Counted from the stretch's first letter, positions 6,002-14,860 are shown. The stretch is DNA of 24,634 nucleotides from a virus (IMGVR_UViG_3300045049_000035:1-24634); one strand, 5' to 3'. Notes: generated from the sequence alone by a model not told the origin. Program-made: numbers and translations.

Positions 6002-6155
6002 GCGCGTCCAGCGCAAGCGGGAATTGCGGGAAGCCTTGAAAAGCATGATTTCCCGCGAGCATCGCTTCGGGATCCGCGAGGATTGCCGCGCCGAGTTGGA
6101 CCAGGGTTGGGACCGGGTGCTCGACCTGATGGAGGCGTTCGTCCGTGGCGTATGA
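5961..6155 (+). CDS. Small charged helical hypothetical protein
   Basis: A 64-residue protein with a basic N-terminal half (RVQRKRELREALKSM) and an acidic, helical C-terminal half (DQGWDRVLDLMEAFVRG). The longest start is TTG at 5961, with AAAGG about 9 bases upstream. In-frame TTG 6024 and ATG 6045 would give shorter products. It overlaps the previous coiled-coil gene by 41 bases and the portal gene by 11 bases. The GGAGG that serves the portal lies within its 3' end, supporting coupled translation. Function unknown. Confidence 0.55.
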   Translation: MARSQKSKSTLVDERVQRKRELREALKSMISREHRFGIREDCRAELDQGWDRVLDLMEAFVRGV

Positions 6156-8403
6156 AGGCCCGACCAACGGCGCCGATTCGCCGAGTCCGAATCGCAACAG
6201 CAAGATGACCGATGAGGAGTTGCTGGCCCTCATCGCTTCCTACGAACGCGCGTCTCTCGGCTCACAGGTAGCCGCTGGCGCCACGATCTCCACGACGGTC
6301 TACCCGTCGAATGCGGTTATGACGACGTTGGAGATCGATCGCTACAACGCCTTGAACGCCTTTCTCGCGCGCCCGCTCGGGAATGAGATCGAGAATCGCT
6401 CCCAGGTCGTGATCCCCGTCGTGCGCGATACGGTTATGTGGATGCTTCCACAGCTCATGCGCATCTTTGCGGCGGCTAAGTCTGTCTGCCGGTTCGATCC
6501 TGAGAATCAGGCCGATGTCGCACAGGCGGAAGCTGAGACCACCGTCGTCAATCACATTTTTATGCAGCAGAATGACGGTCTGCTGATCCTCCACGATCAG
6601 TTCTGGGATGCGCTCCTGATGCGCAACGGATATGTGGAGGTGTACACCAAGGAGGAGAAGCAGGTTTCCGAGGAGCGGTATACCGGTCTCAGCGAGATCG
6701 AACTGGCTGCGCTCCTGCAGGATAAGGATGACGAGAAGCTCGAGGTGATCGAGCAGAAAGAGTATTCCGCCGACGTTCCGGCCCCGACGCTGATGCAAGG
6801 GCAGCCAGCATACTCGCCGACAGCGACATTCGATATCAGGATCCGACGCACCGCGAAGGTCAAACGCACGTGCGTAGAGTGTCTGCCACCGGAGGAAATG
6901 CGCGTTACCCCGCGCGCTCGGCAGGGGATGGAAGGCATCGTATTTTCGATGCATCAGACATCCAAGGCGCGGTCTGATCTGCTGACAGACGGGTATGACC
7001 GCGACTGCGTGTTGTCGGCTGCCGCCGGCCGCCCGAATTGGCTCGAGATCGATGCGCTGGCCCGCAACCAGGTCGTGGACCAGCTTTCGGTCGAGAACCC
7101 ATCAGACTTCGCCATGCAGGAGATCGAAGTCCGCAAGGCGATCATCAAAGTGGACTTCGACGGTGACAAAATCGCGGAGCTTCGCCGTGTGGTGATCCTG
7201 GGCGACAAGATCGCAGAGAACGAGGTGATCGAGGAGACGCCGTTCGTCTCCATGTCGGCCGTGCGAATGCCGCATCGTCATACGGGCATTTCGGTCTATG
7301 ACCTCGTGATGGACCTGCAGGTCATCCAGACGGATCTCTGGAGGCAGGGTCTCGACAACCTCAAGATCGCTAACAATCAGCGGGTCGCAGTCGATTGGCA
7401 GAACGTCAACATGGACGATCTGCTCTCGAGCCGGCCGGGTGGCGTGGTGCGCGGTCGTGGGCCGCCGAGCACCTGGATTGCGCCAATCGTTCAGCCGTCC
7501 AATGTGGTCGATCAGGTGATTCCCGCGCTCGAGTACATCGATCAGATGCGCTCGAACCGCACCGGCATCGGCAAGGGCACGATGGGGCTGGACGCGGATG
7601 AGCTCCAGAACGTCACCAAGGGCGGCCAACTGGCCGCGATGTCGGCGGCGAGCCTGATCCTCGAACTGATTGCTCGGCTGCTCGCCGAGGGCGTGAAGGG
7701 GATCTTCCTCAAGATCCATTCCGAGTTGATGCGGCACCATGACAAGCCGCTTGAGTTCGAGATCGCCGGGAAGTGGATTACGGTCGATCCGTCCCAATGG
7801 CGGCGCCGGTCGAAGGTGACGCCGAATGTTGGGCTCGGGTCGGGCAACCGCGAGGAAATGCGAGCCAACGTGCAGATTCTCGGCCAGGCGCAGCAGATGG
7901 TCGCGCAGATGGGGCTGGTGGGCCCGAAGCAGGGCTGGGAACTGTTCAAGATCATCTGCGAGGCGCTCGGTTTCAGTACGCCTGAGCGGTTCGCTATGGA
8001 TCCGGCAAGCCCTGAGTACGCCCAGCACTTGCAGCAGATGCAGCAGTCTCAGCAGATGATGCCGCCGGCCCCCCAGGTCCAGGCTGCTCAGATTCGCGCT
8101 CAGACGGAATCCCAGAAGCAGGTGAACGAAACGCAGCGCGCGGCCATGAAGCTGAACGCCGAGATGCTCCACGCTCGGCAGCAGTTGCTACAAGACCAGA
8201 CGCAGCACGTTCAGACGATGAATCATGAGGCGATTCAAGGTCACGCGGATCGCCAGATCCAGCTCAATGATCAGCACTTGCAGATTCTGCTCGCGCTGAT
8301 CAAAACGTTCTCCGCGATCGAGGCGGCGAAGGCGAAATCAGAGGCAGTCGGAGGCGCGGAAGTGGGCGCAGATATCACTGCAGCCGATAGGGCAATCGAA
8401 TGA
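6145..8403 (+). CDS. Portal protein (P22-like)
   Basis: A 752-residue protein, close to the length of P22-family portals. Residues about 50-330 form the clip/wing part with conserved-looking segments (TVVNHIFMQQNDGLLILHD, FWDALLMRNGYVEVY). The stem and crown region follows. The C-terminal ~120 residues are Gln/Ala/Met-rich helix (HLQQMQQSQQMMPP), like the long barrel domain of P22-type portals. Portals form the dodecameric ring at one capsid vertex, bind terminase during packaging and later the adaptor. GTG at 6145 is chosen because GGAGG at 6131-6135 is 9 bases upstream; ATG 6205 is the alternative. The gene ends with an ATGA overlap to the next. Confidence 0.88.
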   Translation: MAYEGPTNGADSPSPNRNSKMTDEELLALIASYERASLGSQVAAGATISTTVYPSNAVMTTLEIDRYNALNAFLARPLGNEIENRSQVVIPVVRDTVMWMLPQLMRIFAAAKSVCRFDPENQADVAQAEAETTVVNHIFMQQNDGLLILHDQFWDALLMRNGYVEVYTKEEKQVSEERYTGLSEIELAALLQDKDDEKLEVIEQKEYSADVPAPTLMQGQPAYSPTATFDIRIRRTAKVKRTCVECLPPEEMRVTPRARQGMEGIVFSMHQTSKARSDLLTDGYDRDCVLSAAAGRPNWLEIDALARNQVVDQLSVENPSDFAMQEIEVRKAIIKVDFDGDKIAELRRVVILGDKIAENEVIEETPFVSMSAVRMPHRHTGISVYDLVMDLQVIQTDLWRQGLDNLKIANNQRVAVDWQNVNMDDLLSSRPGGVVRGRGPPSTWIAPIVQPSNVVDQVIPALEYIDQMRSNRTGIGKGTMGLDADELQNVTKGGQLAAMSAASLILELIARLLAEGVKGIFLKIHSELMRHHDKPLEFEIAGKWITVDPSQWRRRSKVTPNVGLGSGNREEMRANVQILGQAQQMVAQMGLVGPKQGWELFKIICEALGFSTPERFAMDPASPEYAQHLQQMQQSQQMMPPAPQVQAAQIRAQTESQKQVNETQRAAMKLNAEMLHARQQLLQDQTQHVQTMNHEAIQGHADRQIQLNDQHLQILLALIKTFSAIEAAKAKSEAVGGAEVGADITAADRAIE

Positions 8404-8714
8404 CCCTCGAAGAAGAAATCCGCCGCGCCGGTGAAGCGCGCCAAGTCCTCGACGCTCCCGTGTTCCAGGCTGCTCGGAAGGATATCGAGGCGCAGCTCGC
8501 GCAGCTTCGGCGAACCGTCCCGATCCGTGAGACCGAGATGCATACGCGTCTCATCCTCATGGAGCAACTCTGGGCGAATCTCCTGGGATACTTCGAACAG
8601 ATCGCGCAGACCGGCAAGATGGCTGAACTGCAGATCCAAGAGGCGCGCCGAAAACAGTCGCTCGTTGAGCAGGGGCTCGCGATCTTCCGCACGGGAGGGC
8701 GGAACGCGATCTAG
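8400..8714 (+). CDS. Coiled-coil hypothetical protein between portal and scaffold
   Basis: A 104-residue, almost entirely helical protein (TLEEEIRRAGEARQVL, KDIEAQLAQLRR, HTRLILMEQLWANLLGYFEQ). It has high Glu, Arg, Gln and Leu content and no membrane segment. The start overlaps the portal stop as ATGA (8400-8403). Its place between portal and scaffold suggests a head-assembly accessory, perhaps a chaperone or scaffold partner. No family recognised. It is followed by one of the few untranslated gaps in the operon, 41 bases with a hairpin. Confidence 0.7.
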   Translation: MTLEEEIRRAGEARQVLDAPVFQAARKDIEAQLAQLRRTVPIRETEMHTRLILMEQLWANLLGYFEQIAQTGKMAELQIQEARRKQSLVEQGLAIFRTGGRNAI

Positions 8715-8731
8715 TTTGCAACATTCGCGGG

Positions 8732-8757
8732 ATGCCGGATACCTAGATTTCCGGCAT
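8732..8757 (+). promoter_or_regulatory. RNA hairpin overlapping the scaffold start codon
   Basis: ATGCCGGA at 8732-8739 is perfectly complementary to TCCGGCAT at 8750-8757, with a 10-base loop. The right arm contains the first two bases of the scaffold ATG (8756-8758). No purine-rich ribosome-binding site is visible upstream, unlike at most starts in this operon. There is no T-run after the stem, so it is not an intrinsic terminator. A role in limiting or timing scaffold translation is inferred. Confidence 0.4.
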
Positions 8758-9838
8758 GTCGCTCGAAAGTGCAGGCGCCGAGAGCGCCCCTCAAAATCCC
8801 CTCGGCGGCGCGCAAGCGCTCGAGAATCGTTTCGAGAATCTCTGGCAGGGCGGGGCGTTCGATTCCCAGGACCCTCGCGAGGCGGCGCAGCTTCGCGCCG
8901 AGCGCGGCCAGGCATCCGCGCCGGAACAGCAACAGCCGGTCAACGGAAAGTTACCGGCTCAGCAGCCCACGCAGGCCGTTCCCGAGCAGCAGACCGAACA
9001 GCCTGAGGAAGGCCCGGAATACGCCGATCTCGATGACTACCTGACCCGATCGAACATTGAACGCGAGTCGTTCATGTCGATGCCGGTCAACGTCAAGATT
9101 GACGGCAAGACCGAGCGCGCGACCCTCGCGGATCTCGTCAAGAACTACGGCCTTGAACGGCACTTCCAGGCCAAATCCATTGCCTTCGCCGAGCAACAGC
9201 GCGCCTGGGAAGGTGAGCGCGAGAAGGCCAAGCAGGCGCTCGGCCAGCATCTGAACAGCGCCGAGACGCTCGCGAAGCTCGCTCATCAGCAGCTTCTCGG
9301 CGAATACCAGGGAATTGATTGGAACAAGTTGCGTATGGAAGACCCGATCCAGTGGTCGGTGCGCAATCAGGAGTTCCAGAACCGGGCGAATCAGATCCAA
9401 CAGCATCTCGCCCAAGTTCAGCATCAGCAGCAGCAACTTGCCCAGCAAGCCGAGCAAGAGCGTCTCGCCAAGCTCCCGCAGGAGCGCGAGAAGATGTTGG
9501 ATGCGCGCCCTGAGTGGCGCGATGACACCAAGTTTCAAGCCGCGCGAGCCGAAATGACCGGTTACGCGCGCAAGTTGGGGTATTCAGACGCCGAGATAGG
9601 CAGCATCTTCGACCACCGCTTCATGCTGATTCTGCATGACGCGGCGCGATTTGCTCAGCTCCAAGCGCAGGCACCCCAGGCGGCCAAACGCGTGCGCGCC
9701 GCGCCTCAAATGGCGAACCCAGGCGCACGTATCCAGCGCGACCCCAATCAGGCCGCGCTATCCCAAGCCAAAGAGCGGTGGAAGCGCAACCCGCGCGATC
9801 AAGACGCAGCGGTGGCGCTCTTCGACCGGCTTGCCTGA
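8756..9838 (+). CDS. Capsid scaffolding protein
   Basis: A 360-residue acidic/Gln-rich helical protein placed directly before the major capsid gene, the normal position of a scaffold. The N-terminal ~90 residues are disordered and Gln/Pro/Glu-rich. A compact segment follows at about 100-145 (SMPVNVKIDGKTERATLADL). A long coiled coil (about 140-260, with runs such as QHQQQQLAQQAEQERLAK) leads to a basic C-terminal region (RWKRNPRDQDAAVALFDRLA) that may bind the capsid protein. An in-frame TAG at 8744-8746 excludes a longer start. Scaffolds guide prohead assembly and leave before or during packaging. The assignment rests on composition, architecture and order. Confidence 0.8.
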   Translation: MSLESAGAESAPQNPLGGAQALENRFENLWQGGAFDSQDPREAAQLRAERGQASAPEQQQPVNGKLPAQQPTQAVPEQQTEQPEEGPEYADLDDYLTRSNIERESFMSMPVNVKIDGKTERATLADLVKNYGLERHFQAKSIAFAEQQRAWEGEREKAKQALGQHLNSAETLAKLAHQQLLGEYQGIDWNKLRMEDPIQWSVRNQEFQNRANQIQQHLAQVQHQQQQLAQQAEQERLAKLPQEREKMLDARPEWRDDTKFQAARAEMTGYARKLGYSDAEIGSIFDHRFMLILHDAARFAQLQAQAPQAAKRVRAAPQMANPGARIQRDPNQAALSQAKERWKRNPRDQDAAVALFDRLA

Positions 9839-9853
9839 CCCTGGAGCATTCCC

Positions 9854-10831
9854 GTGACCGTTCCGACAAACACCCTGCAGGTCTACACGCAGACGAATAT
9901 CCGTGAAGACCTGATCGATGCGATCTACAACGTTGATCCGTTCAAGACCCCGCTCTTCAACATGGCCAAGAAGGCCGAGGCTCGCCAGACCTACCACGAG
10001 TGGGATGTCGATGCCCTCGCCGCACAGAACCTGAACAACGCGGCGGTCGAAGGTGACAACCCGACGAATATCGCCATCACGGCCACCGGCCGCATGGGAA
10101 ATTACACGCAGATCTCGACCAAGACGATCCAGATTTCGGGAACGTCTCAGAGTGTTGTGGCTGCCGGTGGCTCGAACAAGATGGGCTACCAGCTGCTGAA
10201 GAAGTCCAAAGAGCTGAAGCGCGACATCGAAGGTATTTTGACGGCGAACACTGCACGGGCCGCCGGCACTTCTTCGACCGCTCGCTTGCTCTCGGGCTGG
10301 CCGTGCTGGGTCTGGACCAACTCGATTTCGGTCGGTACTGGCACCGCGCCGACGGGCACCACGACCGTTGCCGGCCAGACGTTCTACAACGGTACCGCCG
10401 CCATGACGCACGGCGGCTCGGCTGGTGTGACTGAAGCGAACGTCAAAACTGTCCTCCAGAACATCTACAAGAGCTCGGGCGAGTCTCCCGAGTACTGCCT
10501 GCTCTCGCCGAAGAACAAGCAGAACGTTTCGGGTTTCAGCGGCCCCGGCACCCGTTTCATTGAAGTCGAGGACAGCACGCTCCTGACGAAAGTGGACGTG
10601 TACGAGAGCGACTTCGGCGAAGTGAAGATGATCCCGGACATTTTCCTCGCGACTTCGGGTGATATGGATTTCGTGAACCCGAACTACATCCGGGTGGCAT
10701 ATCTACGCCCGTTCCAGACGATTCCGCTCGCGAAGACCGGCGATAGCGATCAGAAAATGTTGCTCGTCGAGTACACCCTCGAGATGGGCAACGAGCACGC
10801 ACACGGCTCGATCTACGACACCAACGGCTGA
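9854..10831 (+). CDS. Major capsid protein (SU10 / DUF5309 family)
   Basis: A 325-residue protein. The N-terminus (VPTNTLQVYTQTNIREDLID) and the following IYNVDPFKTPLFNM match the characteristic opening of the SU10/DUF5309 capsid family. Central ISTKTIQISGTSQSV and the helix KKSKELKRDIEGIL correspond to the HK97-like spine helix region. The C-terminal half includes the P-domain-like sheets and MIPDIFLATSGDMDFV. GTG at 9854 is chosen, with TGGAG at 9842-9846. It forms the icosahedral shell. No protease gene is visible, which agrees with a separate scaffold rather than processed delta domains. Confidence 0.9.
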   Translation: MTVPTNTLQVYTQTNIREDLIDAIYNVDPFKTPLFNMAKKAEARQTYHEWDVDALAAQNLNNAAVEGDNPTNIAITATGRMGNYTQISTKTIQISGTSQSVVAAGGSNKMGYQLLKKSKELKRDIEGILTANTARAAGTSSTARLLSGWPCWVWTNSISVGTGTAPTGTTTVAGQTFYNGTAAMTHGGSAGVTEANVKTVLQNIYKSSGESPEYCLLSPKNKQNVSGFSGPGTRFIEVEDSTLLTKVDVYESDFGEVKMIPDIFLATSGDMDFVNPNYIRVAYLRPFQTIPLAKTGDSDQKMLLVEYTLEMGNEHAHGSIYDTNG

Positions 10832-10834
10832 GCC

Positions 10835-11155
10835 ATGAGCAAGGGCTACACAGTCGCCCCTTGGCGGATCATCGACGGGACTGGTCAGTCTTTGTCCGTC
10901 CCGAACGGTGGCACTGTGACCTCGGCTGCGGTCGGCGGTGAGACGCGAGCGGTACATCTCGCTCTCCAGCCGACCGCTACCGCGACCGGGTGTTTGGTTC
11001 GCATTACCCAGGGCGGTACGGCGGCGACGGCGAGCAAGGATTACCTTATCAAGACCACGGATCCGCCGTTGGTCCTCGCGTGCAGCCCTGGAGATAAGGT
11101 GAGTGCATACGGATTGGCCGCGTGCACACTGCAGATGTGCGAGTTGAGCAGTTAA
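10835..11155 (+). CDS. Small beta-rich protein, possible capsid decoration protein
   Basis: A 106-residue protein starting MSKGYTVAPWRIIDGTGQ. It has short strands separated by Gly/Thr turns (GGTVTSAAVGGETRAVHLAL, GCLVRITQGGTAATASKDY), consistent with a small beta-sandwich. It begins 4 bases after the capsid stop and its TAA overlaps the next ATG by one base. Small beta-sandwich proteins directly after the capsid gene often stabilise the shell, but no defining motif is present. Four cysteines are scattered along the chain without a metal-site spacing. Confidence 0.65.
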   Translation: MSKGYTVAPWRIIDGTGQSLSVPNGGTVTSAAVGGETRAVHLALQPTATATGCLVRITQGGTAATASKDYLIKTTDPPLVLACSPGDKVSAYGLAACTLQMCELSS

Positions 11156-11505
11156 TGGGCGGCGAGATCGAACGCGCCGCCCAGATCCTCGACCGCGCGG
11201 TGCGCCAGACCTACAAGGAAGAGGACGGCAAAGCCCTAGTCAACACGTACCAGGACGTAGAACCGCATCTTGAGTACGCCGCGAAGTGTCGGCGTGCGGA
11301 TGCGGAGGAGCGTGGAGCATTTGGCCGGCGGGGCGAGCTGCGCCGAACGATGAGCGTGCCGTTCAACGTCTTGCTCGGTATTGCACAAAAGCTCGGGATT
11401 CCCGCCGGCCAAATTTTCGACAAGGAGCATCAGAAGCGCCTCGCCAAAGAGTTGAAGAGCTCGGAATACCGGCACTTCAGGACCACGATCGACAAGCACA
11501 TCTGA
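11155..11505 (+). CDS. Helical head-associated hypothetical protein
   Basis: A 116-residue protein starting MGGEIERAAQILDRAV. It is mostly helical and charged, with an Arg-rich middle (CRRADAEERGAFGRRGELRR) and a well-formed C-terminal segment (VPFNVLLGIAQKLGIPAGQI, then KEHQKRLAKELKSSEYRHF). ATG at 11155 shares one base with the previous TAA, favouring it over the longer upstream start. Similar proteins accompany DUF5309-type capsid genes in other phages, as I recall, without an assigned role. Its position between capsid and adaptor genes suggests a head-completion or neck component. Confidence 0.65.
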   Translation: MGGEIERAAQILDRAVRQTYKEEDGKALVNTYQDVEPHLEYAAKCRRADAEERGAFGRRGELRRTMSVPFNVLLGIAQKLGIPAGQIFDKEHQKRLAKELKSSEYRHFRTTIDKHI

Positions 11506-11514
11506 GGAGGCGCC

Positions 11515-12423
11515 GTGGCGACAATCGTCGATTACGCAAGCCTTACTCAGGCCATCAGTGATTTCCTCCACCGCTCAGACCTGCAAACGAGCGGCTTCAC
11601 GGACTATCTGATCCAGGGAGCCCAGGAGAAGATTCAGGACGACATCTTCGACCTGAACTTCGGTAACGGCATTCGTCTGATGGAGAACGGCTACCCGGCC
11701 ACGGCCATCAGCGGCGGCGTGGCCCCGGTGCCGTCCGACTGGCTCGCTCCGAAGCTCATGCAGATCGTGGACAATGCGGGGAATATCTTCCCGCTGATCT
11801 TCAAGGCGGCAGCGTGGATCTACGATCGCTACCCGGTTCGCCAAGCTCAGGGACTGCCTGCGTACATCGCGCGCGACACCAATGCGACGGGATCATTCCC
11901 GTCCGTCAGCGCATCACTGAAATTCACTGCGACCGCCAGTCAGACGGTATTTTCGCTCGCTGCGGGTCCGCTCGGCGCTCAGGTGCTGTTTGTCGCGCTG
12001 GATGGCGCAATGCTGATCCCGACTACCGATTATACGATCAGCGGTACGACGTTGACGCTGGTGAACGGCGCTCTGGCCGGTCAGACGCTGTTTGTACAGT
12101 ACCTGGCTTCGGGCGTTGCCCTGGCTGCTTCTGGAACGTCGGCTTTCATCTTCGGACCCTACCCAGACTCCGCGTATACGGTGCAGGGAACCTACTACCA
12201 GGCTGCGCCGCTGCTCTCGAATTCACAAACCACCAACTGGATGGTATCGAACGCGCCGACCCTGCTGCATGCGGCCTGCATGATCAAGGCCGGCGAGTTT
12301 CTAACGGACGATGAAGTCATCGCACGCTGGACGAAGCTTTACGAGCCTCGGCTGTTGGCGCTCGTGAATCGCGACAAGGCTGAGCGCTGGGCTGCCTCTA
12401 CCATGCAGGTGGAAGTGGGATGA
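11515..12423 (+). CDS. Head-tail adaptor protein (SU10-type) with an internal fibre-like domain
   Basis: A 302-residue protein that starts with GTG at 11515 after GAGGAGG (11504-11510). Residues 1-125 match the adaptor pattern: an N-terminal helix (YASLTQAISDFLHR), IQGAQEKIQDDI, then PVPSDWLAPKLM. Residues about 208-300 match its C-terminal half (FIFGPYPDSAYTVQGTYYQ, NWMVSNAPTLLHAACMIKAG). Between them, about 128-205, lies a beta-rich segment (FTATASQTVFSL, LDGAMLIPTTDYTISGTTL) that resembles small tail-fibre domains. The adaptor forms the ring between portal and tail. It overlaps the next gene by ATGA. Confidence 0.8.
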   Translation: MATIVDYASLTQAISDFLHRSDLQTSGFTDYLIQGAQEKIQDDIFDLNFGNGIRLMENGYPATAISGGVAPVPSDWLAPKLMQIVDNAGNIFPLIFKAAAWIYDRYPVRQAQGLPAYIARDTNATGSFPSVSASLKFTATASQTVFSLAAGPLGAQVLFVALDGAMLIPTTDYTISGTTLTLVNGALAGQTLFVQYLASGVALAASGTSAFIFGPYPDSAYTVQGTYYQAAPLLSNSQTTNWMVSNAPTLLHAACMIKAGEFLTDDEVIARWTKLYEPRLLALVNRDKAERWAASTMQVEVG

Positions 12424-13910
12424 GCAAGCCCACCACAGTGATATTCGGACCGTGGGTGCCAGATGGATCGGATGTTGCATTCGAGGTAGCAGGCCCTGGG
12501 CCGCAGACGATACCGCTCGCGGACTGCTTAAACATGTACTGGGCCAATAACACCTACCAGAGCACGCCCACCGTTGCGAACTATGGTCTATTTGCAGGGC
12601 TCGGAGCGCAGTGTCTCGGGGCGTTCACCGCGATCGATGCGAACGGCAACCCGCAGCGCTACGCGGGCACCTCGACTGACCTCTTCCAGTGGAATGGCGG
12701 CTGGTCGAATGTCAGCAAGAGCGCCGGAGCCTATGCAACGACTGCCCATTGGAGCTTTGCCGAGTTCGGTGGCTGCATCTGCGCGGCAAATGGTGTTAGT
12801 CCGTTGCAGGACATGGCGATCGGTGGCACGGCCTTTGCTGACATCGCGTCCGCTCCGATCGGAAGCGTGCTCGGTGTAATCAACCAGTCCTTGCTCGTCG
12901 GAGACCTGACTAACTTTCCGTACCGGGTGCAATGGTCCGCGATCGGTGATCCCACCACCTGGCCGACCCCGCTCACGGATGCCGCGATTGCCGTGCAGTC
13001 GGGATACCAAGACCTGACGCAGGACTGGGGCAACGTGATGTTCATCGCTTCAGGTCCGCAGTTTGGCATCATCTTCCAGCGTTTAGGCATCACCCGCGCG
13101 ACCTACGTCGGCGGTGATGTCGTGTTCTCGTTCGTTCCGTTCGAGCGCCGGCTCGGGCTCGTAGCCCGATATGCCGCAGTCCAGTGGTCCGCGATGACTT
13201 TCTTCCTGTCGGATGACGGATTCCATGCCACGGATGGATCAACCACGTCCGACATCGGTCGCTCCAGCGACGGGTCAGTCGGCATGGACCAGTGGTTCTG
13301 GGCGAACGTCAACAAAAGCGCACTGTCGACGATTACTGCCGGGTACGACGCGGATAAGAAGTCTGTCGCATGGGCCATCCCGACCGGCTACAACACGCTG
13401 CCAGACACACTTCTCGTCTTCCACCCGTCATCAGGCCGCTGGACTCGACAGTCGATCGCCACGGAATTTGTATTCACGGACGCGGATGGCAAGCGCCATT
13501 TGTTCGGGGTCTTCGATCAGTCTCACAAGTACGGCTCGCTCACTGGGCCGCCGCAGTCGGGATATCTGGAGACCTACGATCTCACCTACAACGACGGGCG
13601 TCATCGGGTCATCACTGGGATCCGGCCGAACATCGATTTCGCCTCGAGCATCACGGATTCGAACGGCAACCCGATCACGAATACGGGCGGCGCGTTTCTC
13701 GTGGGTGACATCCCAACCTGCCGGGCGGGTACGCGGGAGAACTCCGAGAGCGACACGCTCGTCTATACCGCAGATGCCGTTCAAGACGCCTTCAGCAAGG
13801 TCTCTCCGGTGTTGGCCGAGGGCGCATTCGTTCGCGCCCGGGTGACCGCCAAGGCGGCCTCCAAAGCGCCGGGAGCCGCGCTGCTCCTCGAGCTCGGGAG
13901 CGCGGTATGA
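12420..13910 (+). CDS. Tail hub/nozzle-like beta-propeller protein (P22 gp10-like role)
   Basis: A 496-residue protein dominated by repeated four-strand units with aromatic residues: RYAGTSTDLFQWNGGWSNVS, HWSFAEFGGCICAANG, YRVQWSAIGDPTTWPTPL, AVQWSAMTFFLSDDGFHATD and GRWTRQSIATEFVF. This fits a beta-propeller. The C-terminal ~100 residues are a separate strand-rich region. Podophage nozzle and P22 gp10-type stabilisation proteins have this architecture and follow the adaptor gene. They close the portal channel and hold the packaged DNA. The start is an ATGA overlap with the adaptor. The precise family is not certain. Confidence 0.65.
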   Translation: MSKPTTVIFGPWVPDGSDVAFEVAGPGPQTIPLADCLNMYWANNTYQSTPTVANYGLFAGLGAQCLGAFTAIDANGNPQRYAGTSTDLFQWNGGWSNVSKSAGAYATTAHWSFAEFGGCICAANGVSPLQDMAIGGTAFADIASAPIGSVLGVINQSLLVGDLTNFPYRVQWSAIGDPTTWPTPLTDAAIAVQSGYQDLTQDWGNVMFIASGPQFGIIFQRLGITRATYVGGDVVFSFVPFERRLGLVARYAAVQWSAMTFFLSDDGFHATDGSTTSDIGRSSDGSVGMDQWFWANVNKSALSTITAGYDADKKSVAWAIPTGYNTLPDTLLVFHPSSGRWTRQSIATEFVFTDADGKRHLFGVFDQSHKYGSLTGPPQSGYLETYDLTYNDGRHRVITGIRPNIDFASSITDSNGNPITNTGGAFLVGDIPTCRAGTRENSESDTLVYTADAVQDAFSKVSPVLAEGAFVRARVTAKAASKAPGAALLLELGSAV

Positions 13911-14860
13911 CCGACATGTTCGCCGGCGGCCCGGGCGGGGATCCCTACATGGGGCTTTTGGGGATGTCAGACCCCCGCATGACGGTCTCTCCAGGGCTCA
14001 TGAACCCCCAGCCGCAGCCCATGGGGCAGTGGTCGCAGCTCGCCTATCAGATGGCCGGCAGTCCGCAGGCTCCGCCCTATGCGTCGGTCCCTGTGCCGAC
14101 TGCGACTCCCGGCTCGATTCCCTCGGGTTCGGGGTCTGGTGGCGGATCGGGCATTCTCGGTGGGTTGTTGGGCACGATAGCCAGAAATCCCAAGGCGATC
14201 AGCCAGGCGTACAACTGGATCAGCGGCCTCCTGGGTGGCGCTCCGACAGAGGCATCTGCTGCAGCCGCCGGTGCGCCTGCACTGGCAGGACTGGGCGCCG
14301 ATACGGCTGCAGCGACTGGCGCCACCTCGGCAGACATTGCCGCCTCTAATAGCGCCTGGCTCGCATCTCAGCCCGCAGCGAGCAGTGCGCTCTATGCAGG
14401 CGCTCCCGCCGCAGCCGATGCTGCAGCACCTGCCGCTGCAGCCGCCACGGATGCCGCTCCGGCCGCCAGTTCCGCGACGGCCGGTGGCGCGCTCGCAGTG
14501 GCTGCTCCTTTGGCCCTGGCGCTGTACGCCTCGAGCACGGCACCGGTGGATTACGGCGCGCAGTGGACGGGCAATTTGTCCAATGCCGCGCAGCAGGCGA
14601 TCGGCCTACTCAACTCCGGCGCTCCAGGCGCAGCCGATGGCGTCTCGGGCCTCCTGCAGTCTCTCAATGGCGTGCCGGGCATGAGCGGACTCGAATCCCA
14701 GCTCAGCAGCGCCCTCGATGCATACTCCAATAATTTGATGCTGCAGCGGGCGCTGGCTGCCGGATATCCGTCCGTCGATGCGATGAATGCGGCTGCGAAT
14801 GCAAGCGGGGATCAGAGATCAGGTCGTGGCGGACCCACGAAGGGCACGGTACGGGTATAG
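13907..14860 (+). CDS. Ala/Gly-rich virion protein, candidate DNA-ejection protein
   Basis: A 317-residue protein. The first ~75 residues are Pro/Gly/Met/Gln-rich and flexible. A Gly/Ser linker then leads to an amphipathic segment (GILGGLLGTIARNPKAISQA) and long Ala-rich helices with Pro breaks (residues about 110-195). A hydrophobic segment follows at about 200 (ALAVAAPLALALYASS), then a Gly/Ser/Leu-rich end and a basic tail (GRGGPTKGTVRV). Membrane-active Ala-rich proteins after the nozzle are typical of the internal proteins that podophages eject to build a channel across the periplasm. The ATGA overlap sets the start. The role is inferred from composition and order. Confidence 0.6.
   Translation: MTDMFAGGPGGDPYMGLLGMSDPRMTVSPGLMNPQPQPMGQWSQLAYQMAGSPQAPPYASVPVPTATPGSIPSGSGSGGGSGILGGLLGTIARNPKAISQAYNWISGLLGGAPTEASAAAAGAPALAGLGADTAAATGATSADIAASNSAWLASQPAASSALYAGAPAAADAAAPAAAAATDAAPAASSATAGGALAVAAPLALALYASSTAPVDYGAQWTGNLSNAAQQAIGLLNSGAPGAADGVSGLLQSLNGVPGMSGLESQLSSALDAYSNNLMLQRALAAGYPSVDAMNAAANASGDQRSGRGGPTKGTVRV

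Noticed and set aside
7102-8172. 356-residue minus-strand open frame
   Set aside because: It is antisense to the portal gene and very rich in His, Arg and Leu, as expected for a shadow in high-GC coding DNA.
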